From the NCBI GenBank assembly GCA_905205065.1, contig CAJLCI010000004.1:1-64000 (forward strand): a DNA stretch of 64,000 nucleotides, given 5' to 3'. Origin of the DNA: an uncultured Eubacteriales bacterium. GTDB lineage: Bacteria; Bacillota; Clostridia; Oscillospirales; CAG-272. The notes under the pieces were generated by a model that was not told the origin of the DNA, searched no databases, and saw only the letters and a program-made list of their open reading frames with translations. Position numbers and translations under genes: made by a program. Within the stretch, counting starts at the first letter, position 1. Every line of letters starts with the position of its first letter. Positions 44,920-53,305 of this stretch are shown piece after piece.

Positions 44920-45063
44920 ATGAAAAAGCTTATCAAAAAGAAAAGCAAAAAGCAGCTTAACATAATCCATTTATATGCATGGGAATCATCAGGTGGTGGT
45001 AATACCAATTGTACAAATAATGGTATCTGTTGCGGAAACGGCAATTGCTGCGGAAACACTTAA
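44920..45063 (+). CDS. RiPP precursor peptide, Cys-rich
   Basis: A 47-residue peptide. The leader is short, lysine-rich and amphipathic (MKKLIKKKSKKQLNIIH); after LYAWESSGGG the core reads NTNCTNNGICCGNGNCCGNT, with cysteines at 31, 37, 38, 43 and 44. The Gly-Asn context and CC pairs resemble the Cys-rich precursors of the Clo7bot family (recalled as TIGR04065). A strong SD, AAAAGGAGAT, precedes the ATG by 4 nt; the SD is the best in the operon, fitting a highly expressed peptide. The stop at 45061 is followed by a stable hairpin. Confidence 0.92.
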   Translation: MKKLIKKKSKKQLNIIHLYAWESSGGGNTNCTNNGICCGNGNCCGNT

Positions 45064-45090
45064 ATTAATTTTTTACGCTTAAAATTCATT

Positions 45091-45126
45091 CCATATGAGT
45101 TGTCGCTGTACACCCAACTCATATGG
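45091..45126 (+). promoter_or_regulatory. Intercistronic hairpin after the precursor gene
   Basis: CCATATGAGTTG (45091-45102) pairs perfectly with CAACTCATATGG (45115-45126) across a 12-nt loop. There is no T-run, so it probably limits read-through or protects the short precursor mRNA, as often seen between precursor and transporter genes. Confidence 0.7.
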
Positions 45127-45191
45127 GTTAAATTAAATTGCAATATTATATATATAAAATTAATATGTACCAAAAATAGGATTATATAAGT

Positions 45192-47012
45192 ATGGAAACA
45201 ATGAAAATCAGACTCAGAAGTGCCATTTGGGCATTACAGACCGAAATGAGTCGAAATATTAAGGGTTATATATCCTACACCCTGTTCAATATTATCTCGT
45301 CAACACTGGGTATCATCGCAACCGCATACACAGGAAAGCTTATTACGAACATCACAGGCAATCTTGAATCCGGAGGAGATATTATTTTTTACGCAGCAAT
45401 GCTGCTTGGCATCTTTGGATTGAGTGCTATTCAAAAAATGCTGAACGGCATTTACTGGAGATACAATCAGGATATAATCGTACAAAACTACCGGATACGC
45501 AGCCAGAAAGAGTTGGTTCAGCTCAGCAAAAATATCAGCATTGAACTGTTTGACCGTCATGAATTTCAAGAAGAATACGGTCGGTTTTGCGGCTCATATA
45601 CAAGTATGGATCAATTAGTTACAGGCAGTATCGGTATTTTCAGTCAGCTGTATTATCTTGTTGTTTCCGCAATATTAGTATTTCGTATACATTACTCGTT
45701 TACTGCAGTCAGTCTTGTTTTTTTGGTCATCGGTATTATATTGAGCCTTAAAACGGTAAAATATGATAACGACGCCCGTATAAAAGCAACCTTTGACAGC
45801 CGACTTGCATCATACTATGACGGAATGTTTGTAGGCATGAATAGAGATACCCGCTTATTGGATCTGACCGAGACTTTTATTGAAAGGTACAAAATACATA
45901 ACCGAACAGCCACCGATATTACCAGAAAAGAATATAAGAAAAAAGATTCGTTAAATGCTTTTTCTTTCTACATTTTAAATACAATTGCAAATTTGATTAC
46001 GATTGTATTGGGGCTTTTTCTGATAAAGCGGGGAAAGCTTGAGATAGGTTTGTTTTACACTGCATGGTCGCTTTCAAGAAACGTAATTTCCAATTCTCAG
46101 AATTTTCAGCGCGTAATCAGCTCTTTTGCGTCTTCTTTAAGCCGTTCTGCCGAAGCGTATGGGTTTTATAACAAATACATTCGCCGTAAACAAGAAAAAA
46201 ACGATTGCTTTAAAGAAAACTCAACTCCGATAGAAATCAGGGAACTTTCTTTCAGCTATCAGGATAATACCGAGGTACTGCATAATATAAACCTCCGTGT
46301 TAAGGACGGCGAGAGTATTGCTCTGGTGGGAGAAAACGGCTCAGGTAAATCAACTCTGATCAAATGCATACTTGGACTTTATTCTCCTTCCAACGGTCAA
46401 GTTAAGCTTTTCGGAGGCGAGGCCTCAAAAATTCCTGAATCAGAAATTGGAAAGCGAATCGGAGTCACCTTTCAGGACTACAACAATTATACGTTTTCCC
46501 TGCGCGAAAATGTGGGTCTCGGTGATTTGTCAAAGCTGTACGATGATGAAGCTATTAAAGACGCAATTCACAGAGCCGGAGCCGACGATGTGCTTGAACA
46601 ATGCGGCGGTAGCCTTGATACTGTCCTTGACAGAAGCCTTGATACAAACGGAACTGCACTCTCCGGAGGACAGTGGCAAAAGTTAGCTCTGGCAAGAACA
46701 TATCTTACAAAAAAAGATATTATGATTTTTGACGAGCCGGGAGCCGCTCTTGACCCTCTTACTGAATTACAGCAATTCGAAGAGATAAACAATATGATGA
46801 GGGGGAAGACCTCCATTTTAGTATCACACAGAATAGGATTCGCACGTATGGCAGACCGGATTATCGTCATGAAAGATGGTAAAATTGCGGAAGAGGGAGA
46901 TCACAAGACTCTAATGGCAAAAAAAGGCGAATACTTCAATTTATTTTCTGCTCAAGAACAGTGGTACAAAAAGCAAGGTGGAAAGGATAAACTGCATTAT
47001 GAAAAACAATAA
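45192..47012 (+). CDS. ABC transporter half, permease plus ATPase (exporter 1)
   Basis: A 606-residue type I ABC exporter subunit. Six hydrophobic helices occupy about residues 20-310; the ATPase half has Walker A VGENGSGKSTLIKC near 386, signature LSGGQWQKLALART near 499, Walker B IMIFDEP and a D-loop ALDP. There is no N-terminal C39 peptidase domain, so leader removal must come from another protein. It overlaps the second exporter gene by 14 nt, so the two should form a heterodimer that exports the processed peptide. The base composition is less AT-rich than the maturase. Confidence 0.9.
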   Translation: METMKIRLRSAIWALQTEMSRNIKGYISYTLFNIISSTLGIIATAYTGKLITNITGNLESGGDIIFYAAMLLGIFGLSAIQKMLNGIYWRYNQDIIVQNYRIRSQKELVQLSKNISIELFDRHEFQEEYGRFCGSYTSMDQLVTGSIGIFSQLYYLVVSAILVFRIHYSFTAVSLVFLVIGIILSLKTVKYDNDARIKATFDSRLASYYDGMFVGMNRDTRLLDLTETFIERYKIHNRTATDITRKEYKKKDSLNAFSFYILNTIANLITIVLGLFLIKRGKLEIGLFYTAWSLSRNVISNSQNFQRVISSFASSLSRSAEAYGFYNKYIRRKQEKNDCFKENSTPIEIRELSFSYQDNTEVLHNINLRVKDGESIALVGENGSGKSTLIKCILGLYSPSNGQVKLFGGEASKIPESEIGKRIGVTFQDYNNYTFSLRENVGLGDLSKLYDDEAIKDAIHRAGADDVLEQCGGSLDTVLDRSLDTNGTALSGGQWQKLALARTYLTKKDIMIFDEPGAALDPLTELQQFEEINNMMRGKTSILVSHRIGFARMADRIIVMKDGKIAEEGDHKTLMAKKGEYFNLFSAQEQWYKKQGGKDKLHYEKQ

Positions 47013-48822
47013 GAAAAAGAAAAGTTCGGTTTATCTACTGATTATTTTCCTCACTAAATGTATTCGTATTTCTATGAAAACACCCAGAAATTGGTTTCAA
47101 GCTATCAGACTATGGATATTTTTTCTGCTTGAATATATATTCGCCGCCCTAAGTGCAACCTTTTACGAAAAGCTGTTTGAAGGCGCTTTGCAGATAGCCA
47201 ACGGCGAATTTTTTCTCTATACTCTAACCTATGCCCTATCCGGTATTATGCTTCAAACGGCAGTTATCTATATTTTGAGAAGCCGCCGCAACTGCTGGGC
47301 AATGAAGCTGTCAAACGATATTGAGGACGAGCTCGATGCCTATCTTGACAGGCATTTCTGCAGAATATCTTATGAACACTACAACAATCCTAAAGTATAT
47401 GAAGACATCGCCTTAATTCAGGGAAATATAAAAGGAATGTTCTGTGATCTTTTTATCACTGAAAAATCTATGGCGTTATTCGGATCGGCTGCGGCTATTA
47501 TAATTAACGCTGTAATCCTTCTACGCGTAAATGCATGGGTTGCTATATTGATTTTTCTCGGAAATCTAATTGGTATATGGCAGCGTTTTTATCAGGCAAA
47601 GCACAATTATTACAGGGAAATCGCAGACGTGTCAGAGCGCAGATGGAGTGCCTCATACTTTAACGTTATAGGCAACAGGCAGACCGTTAAAGAGGTACGT
47701 TTTTTAGGTATTACCGACTATCTCTTCAAAGCATGGGAAAATATTACAAGAAAAATAGATCGCAGAACACGCAGACTTTCCGTAACCTACTCAATTTTTG
47801 ATTTATGTCAAGCGCTGATATCAGGAGCTATAAATGTTGCGGCTCTGATTCTGACTGTATATCTGATTATCCAAGGGCAAAATTCCGCACCGGAGTTTAT
47901 TTTGGTATATTATGCTCAAGGCGCACTGCAGGGGCCTGCCGGCGATCTAATTAACTTTTTTGCCAATCTCCAGACTATAGGCAAATATACAGAAAAGTGG
48001 CTCTCCTTTGATCAATATCCAGACGAGGAATCCATCGGAAATGTTCCCCCTGAAAACGGCGGTATAAACAGAATAAGATTTGAAAATGTATCCTTTAAAT
48101 ACCCCGGAACCGAAAGGAGAGTTTTGAACAACATCAGTCTGTCAATCTTCGAAGGCGAAAAGATTGCGGTTGTAGGAAGAAACGGAAGTGGAAAAACAAC
48201 ATTTGTCTCGCTTCTGAATCAGTTATATGAACCGACAGACGGAAAAATTTTTATCTGCAACACACCTGCAAAGTGTTGGAGAAAATATCTTCGCCGAAAT
48301 AGTATGACGCTTTTTCAAGATTATCCCAGATATGAAAACACTATTCGCGACAATATAAAATTCGGAAATATCCGCCGTGAAACAGACGAGCCCTTTCTGA
48401 TATCATGCCTAAAAAAAGGTGGTTTTTATGATAAACTGCAAAAGCTGCCCGCCGGAATAGAAACTCCGGTCGGAACTTACTATCCTGATGGCATAGAGCT
48501 TTCCGGAGGCGAATGGCAGAGATTGGCACTTTCCAGAGCGTGGGCAAGGGACAACGCGCAGTTGATGATTTTCGACGAGCCGACTTCCGCTTTGGATGCT
48601 TTCGGAGAAAGCCTGGTTTACAAACAAATTCTCGCTCTGCTCGATGATACAAAAACGGCCGTTATAGTATCGCACCGTCTGACTATTACGCCATATGTAG
48701 ACCGAATTTTAGTATTTGATAATGGCGCAATCGTCGAAGACGGAAATCACGAGGAGCTTATGAAGATTGATAACGGAATATACAGCGCTCTTTATAATGC
48801 GCAGGCTAATTTGTATAACTAA
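46999..48822 (+). CDS. ABC transporter half, permease plus ATPase (exporter 2)
   Basis: A 607-residue partner of exporter 1. The N-terminal basic MKNNKKKKSSVYLL is followed by membrane helices to about residue 310; Walker A VGRNGSGKTTFVS near 398, signature LSGGEWQRLALSRA, Walker B LMIFDEP and H-loop VSHR are present, so both halves look catalytically competent. The frame is open to 46978, but AAAGGA precedes the ATG at 46999 by 11 nt. The gene overlaps its partner by 14 nt and is 27 nt upstream of the protease gene. Confidence 0.9.
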   Translation: MKNNKKKKSSVYLLIIFLTKCIRISMKTPRNWFQAIRLWIFFLLEYIFAALSATFYEKLFEGALQIANGEFFLYTLTYALSGIMLQTAVIYILRSRRNCWAMKLSNDIEDELDAYLDRHFCRISYEHYNNPKVYEDIALIQGNIKGMFCDLFITEKSMALFGSAAAIIINAVILLRVNAWVAILIFLGNLIGIWQRFYQAKHNYYREIADVSERRWSASYFNVIGNRQTVKEVRFLGITDYLFKAWENITRKIDRRTRRLSVTYSIFDLCQALISGAINVAALILTVYLIIQGQNSAPEFILVYYAQGALQGPAGDLINFFANLQTIGKYTEKWLSFDQYPDEESIGNVPPENGGINRIRFENVSFKYPGTERRVLNNISLSIFEGEKIAVVGRNGSGKTTFVSLLNQLYEPTDGKIFICNTPAKCWRKYLRRNSMTLFQDYPRYENTIRDNIKFGNIRRETDEPFLISCLKKGGFYDKLQKLPAGIETPVGTYYPDGIELSGGEWQRLALSRAWARDNAQLMIFDEPTSALDAFGESLVYKQILALLDDTKTAVIVSHRLTITPYVDRILVFDNGAIVEDGNHEELMKIDNGIYSALYNAQANLYN

Positions 48823-48849
48823 TATGTATATTTAAAGGAACTTATAAAA

Positions 48850-50637
48850 ATGAAACATATTAAGATTATTGTCATTGATAGCGGTGCAGATATAAACCAT
48901 CCGATTTTTAATAATTATAGCATTAAAACTTACATATATAATAAGATTCTCATAAGTGATACTGATACACCCAAAGATGCTCACGGAACAGCAATATGTG
49001 GAATAATTGCCAAAGAATTTCCGAAATCGGAAATCATATCCATAAGACCACTATGCGAGAGTAGCGATTATAATGAGACACATTTAATAAATATATTAAA
49101 ATATATTTATGAAAACTTAGAAGCACATATCATAAATCTTAGTCTGGGCATAAATATATGTCACTTATATCATGAATTATATAATATATGCAATAAATTA
49201 AAAGAAAAGGGAGTTATCATTATTTCAGCATTTGATAATTCTGGAGCCATATCATATCCAGCTGCTTTTGATAATGTAATAGGAGTAGCATCTGACAATA
49301 ATTGCACAGAATGTAATGATTTCGGATACATTGAAAAAGACTTCGTTAATATTGTTGCTAAAGGAACTCCGCAAAGGGTTGCATGGATTAATCCACAATA
49401 TATGATGTTAGGCGGTAATAGCATAGCGTGCGCGCATGTAACGGCTCAAACTGCGAAATATATGAATTCCAGAATTCTTGGCTATGATGACATTCTGAAA
49501 GCTTTCTGCAGCAAATCTAAATTCACATATAAAAATAGTAATTTATCAAAAAATCAAAAACCTTTATTTCATATATCGAATGCTGCTCTATTTCCATTTA
49601 ATAAAGAAATGCACAGTTTAATTCGATTTTCTGATACGCTCTCTTTTAAAATTGTAGACATATACGATACAAAATATTCCGGAACTGTAGGTTCCTCAAC
49701 TACTTTACTTTTAAATGATAATTTCATACCTTCATTTACTATAAAGAATATTAATGATATTAACTGGAATAATTTTGATACATTAATTATTGGACATTTG
49801 GGTGAGCTTTCTAATTTAATTGATAAAGATAACCTGCTTCGATCTATAATGCTCACTGCAAAAAAACACAATAAAAATTTATTTCTATTTGACGATGTAT
49901 CAAAATATGATATATTTGATCACTATACCATGTATGTTCCGCGTGTATGTAAAGAAGATGTCAACAATAACTATTTAGGTATGCTTTATTATATCTCAAA
50001 GCCAGTATTAGGGATTTTCGGAACAAGCTCAAGGCAAGGAAAATTTACTTTGCAAATAACACTCAGAAATTTATTCATTAATTCCGGATATAAAGTTGGT
50101 CAAATAGGAACAGAACCATCCTCAACCTTATTTGGCATGGACGAAGCTTATCCTATTGGATATAATAGTTCGGTTTATATTAATGGAAAAGATGCAATTG
50201 TCTATCTTAATTCGGTTCTAAACAATTTGTGTAATAAAAACGATATTATAATTGTTGGGTCCCAATCCGGAACTATACCATACGACATCGGTAATTTATG
50301 CCAATACACTTTATCACAGCATGAATTTATATCAGCGACGCAACCGGATGTCGCTGTATTATGCATTAATCCTTATGACGACAAAAACTATATAAAAAGA
50401 ACAATTACGTATATCGAGGCCACTGCAGATTGTAAAGTAATAGCCTTAGTCGTATTTCCAATGAGCTTTCCGGAAAATTGGTTGGGATATTTTGGAAAGA
50501 AAATCAAAATAAAAGAAAATGATTTTAATAAAATAAAAAAATGCTATGAAAATGAATTTAAAATTAACGTCTATAAACTCGGAGATGATAAGGATATACA
50601 AAAATTATATGAAAACATAATTAATTATCTGTCGTAA
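48850..50637 (+). CDS. Cytosolic subtilisin-like protease fused to a P-loop domain
   Basis: A 595-residue two-domain protein. Residues 1-230 are an S8 (subtilisin) protease with the triad D10 (IVIDSGAD), H45 (DAHGTAICGI), S191 (GGNSIACAHVTAQTA) and the oxyanion Asn 130 (SAFDNSGAISYPAAF). There is no signal peptide or propeptide, so it acts in the cytoplasm, most likely as the leader peptidase. Residues 265-595 form a second domain with P-loop GTSSRQGKFT (391-400), VGQIGTEPSSTLFG and IIVGSQSGTIPYD, resembling DUF1611-type nucleotide-binding proteins. A fused protease and P-loop protein is unusual. AAAGGAAC before the ATG supports the start. The gene is strongly AT-rich. Confidence 0.85.
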   Translation: MKHIKIIVIDSGADINHPIFNNYSIKTYIYNKILISDTDTPKDAHGTAICGIIAKEFPKSEIISIRPLCESSDYNETHLINILKYIYENLEAHIINLSLGINICHLYHELYNICNKLKEKGVIIISAFDNSGAISYPAAFDNVIGVASDNNCTECNDFGYIEKDFVNIVAKGTPQRVAWINPQYMMLGGNSIACAHVTAQTAKYMNSRILGYDDILKAFCSKSKFTYKNSNLSKNQKPLFHISNAALFPFNKEMHSLIRFSDTLSFKIVDIYDTKYSGTVGSSTTLLLNDNFIPSFTIKNINDINWNNFDTLIIGHLGELSNLIDKDNLLRSIMLTAKKHNKNLFLFDDVSKYDIFDHYTMYVPRVCKEDVNNNYLGMLYYISKPVLGIFGTSSRQGKFTLQITLRNLFINSGYKVGQIGTEPSSTLFGMDEAYPIGYNSSVYINGKDAIVYLNSVLNNLCNKNDIIIVGSQSGTIPYDIGNLCQYTLSQHEFISATQPDVAVLCINPYDDKNYIKRTITYIEATADCKVIALVVFPMSFPENWLGYFGKKIKIKENDFNKIKKCYENEFKINVYKLGDDKDIQKLYENIINYLS

Positions 50638-50675
50638 ATACACCCATTATTAAGCAGAAAGACACGGTTTATATA

Positions 50676-51662
50676 ATGAAAAAGAAAATCGAACTTCCGT
50701 TAGCTTCGCCTGTTTACACCGTAAATCACGGGCAAGCTTTTTCATCTGCAATATTTTATGGAAATGACAGTATAAGAAATTGGTATCTCAACAATTCAAT
50801 GGTCCTATCTGTCAGCGATCAGAACGTTAATGGTTACTTTACTCCGAATGTTGATATATGTCAGTCCGGTATCGGAGACAATCCGTACATAGAACACAGA
50901 CAATTACTGTTCGCCTTTCTTGACGGCTGCATAAACCGCATTATTAGAAATATGATTGACAAGGAATATTATGTTTACTTCGGAGCTGTTGATGACTACT
51001 TTATGAAAGGGAAATACGGATACCATACGAGACATTTCATGCATGACGGTATGATATGCGGCTATAATCAAGATAATATGACTTATAGCGTATATGCATA
51101 TGACTTTCATATGAGACTCAGAGTATTTCAGATGCCTCAGAGCTGTTTGGAAAGAGCGAGAAAATCAACCGAGAAAATGGGAATGTGCGGTTTTGTAACT
51201 GCGATGAAACCCATATCTGTAACTGTAGAATTTGATCCATATATAGTAAAAACTAAAATTATTGATCATCTTGACCCTAAACTAACAGACAACAATTTGG
51301 AATGTAATCATACAGCTTTCGGAATTATCACTCACAGATATATGTTAAAATATATTGATTTAATTTACGATACAGATCCCAATTTGGTTTTTTTCGACAT
51401 CAAACCATTTAAAATGATATATGAGCACAAGCAAATTATGCTTGAACGTATACAAAAGGTTGAGCAATATTTTGGTGTCGACGACGTTATAAGTTGTAAA
51501 TACAGTATCATCGCCGATAAAGCGAAACTTCTTTGGAGCTTAGCGTTGTATTATAAAAATACTCTTCATAAAAATAAGCTTAAGACAATGGCAGAGCTTA
51601 TTGAATATATTGATTATTCGGAACAAGAACTTTTGACAAACCTTATCTCACTTTATCCATAA
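50676..51662 (+). CDS. BtrH-like peptide maturation protein (tentative)
   Basis: A 328-residue protein, the last gene of the RiPP operon. Seen: VDDYFMKGKYGYHTRHFM followed by HDGMICGYN and YSVYAYDFHMR (residues 105-146), a His/Asp-rich block that resembles butirosin BtrH and papain-like (C39-like) proteins found next to carrier proteins. BtrH transfers an acyl group from a carrier protein to an amine. If that parallel holds, this enzyme takes the cargo from the ACP gene and attaches it to the peptide. The N-terminal catalytic Cys of the family is not obvious, so the call is tentative. Base composition is closer to the chromosome than to the protease gene. Confidence 0.5.
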   Translation: MKKKIELPLASPVYTVNHGQAFSSAIFYGNDSIRNWYLNNSMVLSVSDQNVNGYFTPNVDICQSGIGDNPYIEHRQLLFAFLDGCINRIIRNMIDKEYYVYFGAVDDYFMKGKYGYHTRHFMHDGMICGYNQDNMTYSVYAYDFHMRLRVFQMPQSCLERARKSTEKMGMCGFVTAMKPISVTVEFDPYIVKTKIIDHLDPKLTDNNLECNHTAFGIITHRYMLKYIDLIYDTDPNLVFFDIKPFKMIYEHKQIMLERIQKVEQYFGVDDVISCKYSIIADKAKLLWSLALYYKNTLHKNKLKTMAELIEYIDYSEQELLTNLISLYP

Positions 51663-51691
51663 TAATATCGGTTATATTTTGTTAAAAATAC

Positions 51692-51721
51692 TTGACATAG
51701 AGCACTTATGTGTTATATAAT
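51692..51721 (+). promoter_or_regulatory. Promoter of the short ORF and the CBS-domain protein gene
   Basis: TTGACA (51692-51697) and TATAAT (51716-51721) with an 18-nt spacer, just after the RiPP operon. Confidence 0.75.
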
Positions 51722-51755
51722 GATATTATATTTATATTCAAAAGGAGATGGTTTT

Positions 51756-51863
51756 GTGGATCCGCTTCCCCGAAGTTGCAGGTATATCACTGTTCGAGCG
51801 CCTTTAAGATACGGTAAATGTGTTTGGATTAGCTTATATCTTGTCGATGTCGATCTAAACTGA
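51756..51863 (+). CDS. 35-residue short ORF with a strong SD
   Basis: Starts at a GTG 8 nt after AGGAG and encodes MDPLPRSCRYITVRAPLRYG followed by KCVWISLYLVDVDLN, with two Cys. A second frame from the ATG inside the SD gives the 19-residue MVLWIRFPEVAGISLFERL. It lies between a consensus promoter and the CBS-domain gene, so it is either a leader peptide for that gene or a genuine small protein. I do not recognise it. Confidence 0.4.
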   Translation: MDPLPRSCRYITVRAPLRYGKCVWISLYLVDVDLN

Positions 51864-51918
51864 GTATACTATTTTAATCAATTAACACATTTATTATATT
51901 TTGGAGGTTTAACTATAT

Positions 51919-53250
51919 ATGTCAGATATATTTCAACAGCTGCTTTTACAGATCATTTTAATTTTGCTCAACGCTTTTTTTGCCGCAACGGAAATTGCGG
52001 TCATATCATTGAACGAAAAAAGGATAAAAGCCAGAGCGGATGACGGTGACAAAAAGGCTGTAAAGATGTTGAAAATGATTGAAGAGCCTACGAGGTTTCT
52101 TTCAACCATACAAATCGGAATCACTCTTGCCGGATTTTTAGGCTCGGCATTTGCAGCGGATAATTTTGCCGAGCGTCTTTCAGGATTTATTATTAAAACA
52201 TTCAGCATTCCGGAAATCCACGCAGGACTTATCAATACTGTAGCCGTAATAATCATAACGATTATTCTGTCATTTTTTACGCTTGTGCTCGGAGAACTTG
52301 TACCCAAGCGCATAGCGATGAAGCACAAGGAAAAACTTGCTGAAGCTGTATGCGGAATAATTTCCGTTCTCGCATCAGTTCTTAAGCCGATTATCTGGCT
52401 TCTTACCGTATCGACCAATGGAGTACTCCGACTTTTCGGCATTGACCCACATGACAAAGAAGAGCCGGTATCGGAAGAAGATATTGTTTTGATGCTTGAT
52501 GCAGGTGCCGGAGACGGCTCCATTAATGAGAATGATATTGAATACATAAAAAACGTGTTCAAGCTCGATGGTATGACTGCAGAGGATGTTATGACCCCGC
52601 GCAGATCAATTGTTCTTGTTTCACAGGATGCCGAAAAAGAGGAAATATTAAAAACAATTGAAAAAGAGGGATATTCAAGAATTCCTGTATATTCAGAAAC
52701 CACGGACAATATCACCGGAATTTTATTTGCACGTGACTTCCTGCTGAAACACTCACGTCCGGATTTTAATATCGAACAGGCTATGTTCCCTGCAACTTTT
52801 GTTCCCGAAACCGCCCACCTTGACTCCCTGTTTAAGGACATGCAGAAAGAACATAATCATATTGTAGTCGTTGTAAATGAATACGGTGAGACCGCCGGCA
52901 TTGTTACAATGGAAGACATTCTGGAGGAAATCGTCGGAGAAATCTGGGACGAATGTGATGAAGCTATTGAAGATATTATAAAGCTTGATGATAATACCTA
53001 TCTTGTGCGCTGTTCTACATTTATAGAAAATTTCTTTGATTTCTTTTCGATCGAACCAGAAGAAGACACCGATGCTACAACAGTAAACGGATGGATTACA
53101 GAGATTATCGGAGATATTCCCGAACAGGGACACTCTTTTGACTACAAAAATCTCACCATAACTATAACGAAAGCAGACGATCTTATGGCGCATGAGATCA
53201 ATGTCAAAATAAACGAGAATAGTACAGATGTCCCGGAAGAAGCAACTTGA
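51919..53250 (+). CDS. CNNM/CorC-type membrane protein with CBS domains
   Basis: A 443-residue membrane protein often annotated as hemolysin C/CorC; recent work links the family to magnesium efflux. Seen: the DUF21 transmembrane domain from residue 5 (IILILLNAFFAATEIAVISL), LAGFLGSAFAADNFAERL, the conserved GELVPKRIAMKHKEKLAEAV, a CBS pair around 205-325 (DVMTPRRSIVLVSQDAEKEE; YSRIPVYSET), and the C-terminal CorC_HlyC domain. TTGGAGGTTT precedes the ATG. It has its own promoter, with a short ORF in the leader. Confidence 0.9.
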   Translation: MSDIFQQLLLQIILILLNAFFAATEIAVISLNEKRIKARADDGDKKAVKMLKMIEEPTRFLSTIQIGITLAGFLGSAFAADNFAERLSGFIIKTFSIPEIHAGLINTVAVIIITIILSFFTLVLGELVPKRIAMKHKEKLAEAVCGIISVLASVLKPIIWLLTVSTNGVLRLFGIDPHDKEEPVSEEDIVLMLDAGAGDGSINENDIEYIKNVFKLDGMTAEDVMTPRRSIVLVSQDAEKEEILKTIEKEGYSRIPVYSETTDNITGILFARDFLLKHSRPDFNIEQAMFPATFVPETAHLDSLFKDMQKEHNHIVVVVNEYGETAGIVTMEDILEEIVGEIWDECDEAIEDIIKLDDNTYLVRCSTFIENFFDFFSIEPEEDTDATTVNGWITEIIGDIPEQGHSFDYKNLTITITKADDLMAHEINVKINENSTDVPEEAT

Positions 53251-53261
53251 TAACTTAATAT

Positions 53262-53299
53262 AAAAAATGTGCGGCTGATTTTTTAGCCGCACATTTTTT
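53262..53299. terminator. Bidirectional terminator between convergent genes
   Basis: AAAAAATGTGCGGCT (53262-53276) pairs with AGCCGCACATTTTTT (53285-53299) across an 8-nt loop, with A- and T-runs on both sides. Confidence 0.94.
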
Positions 53300-53305
53300 A
53301 TATGC

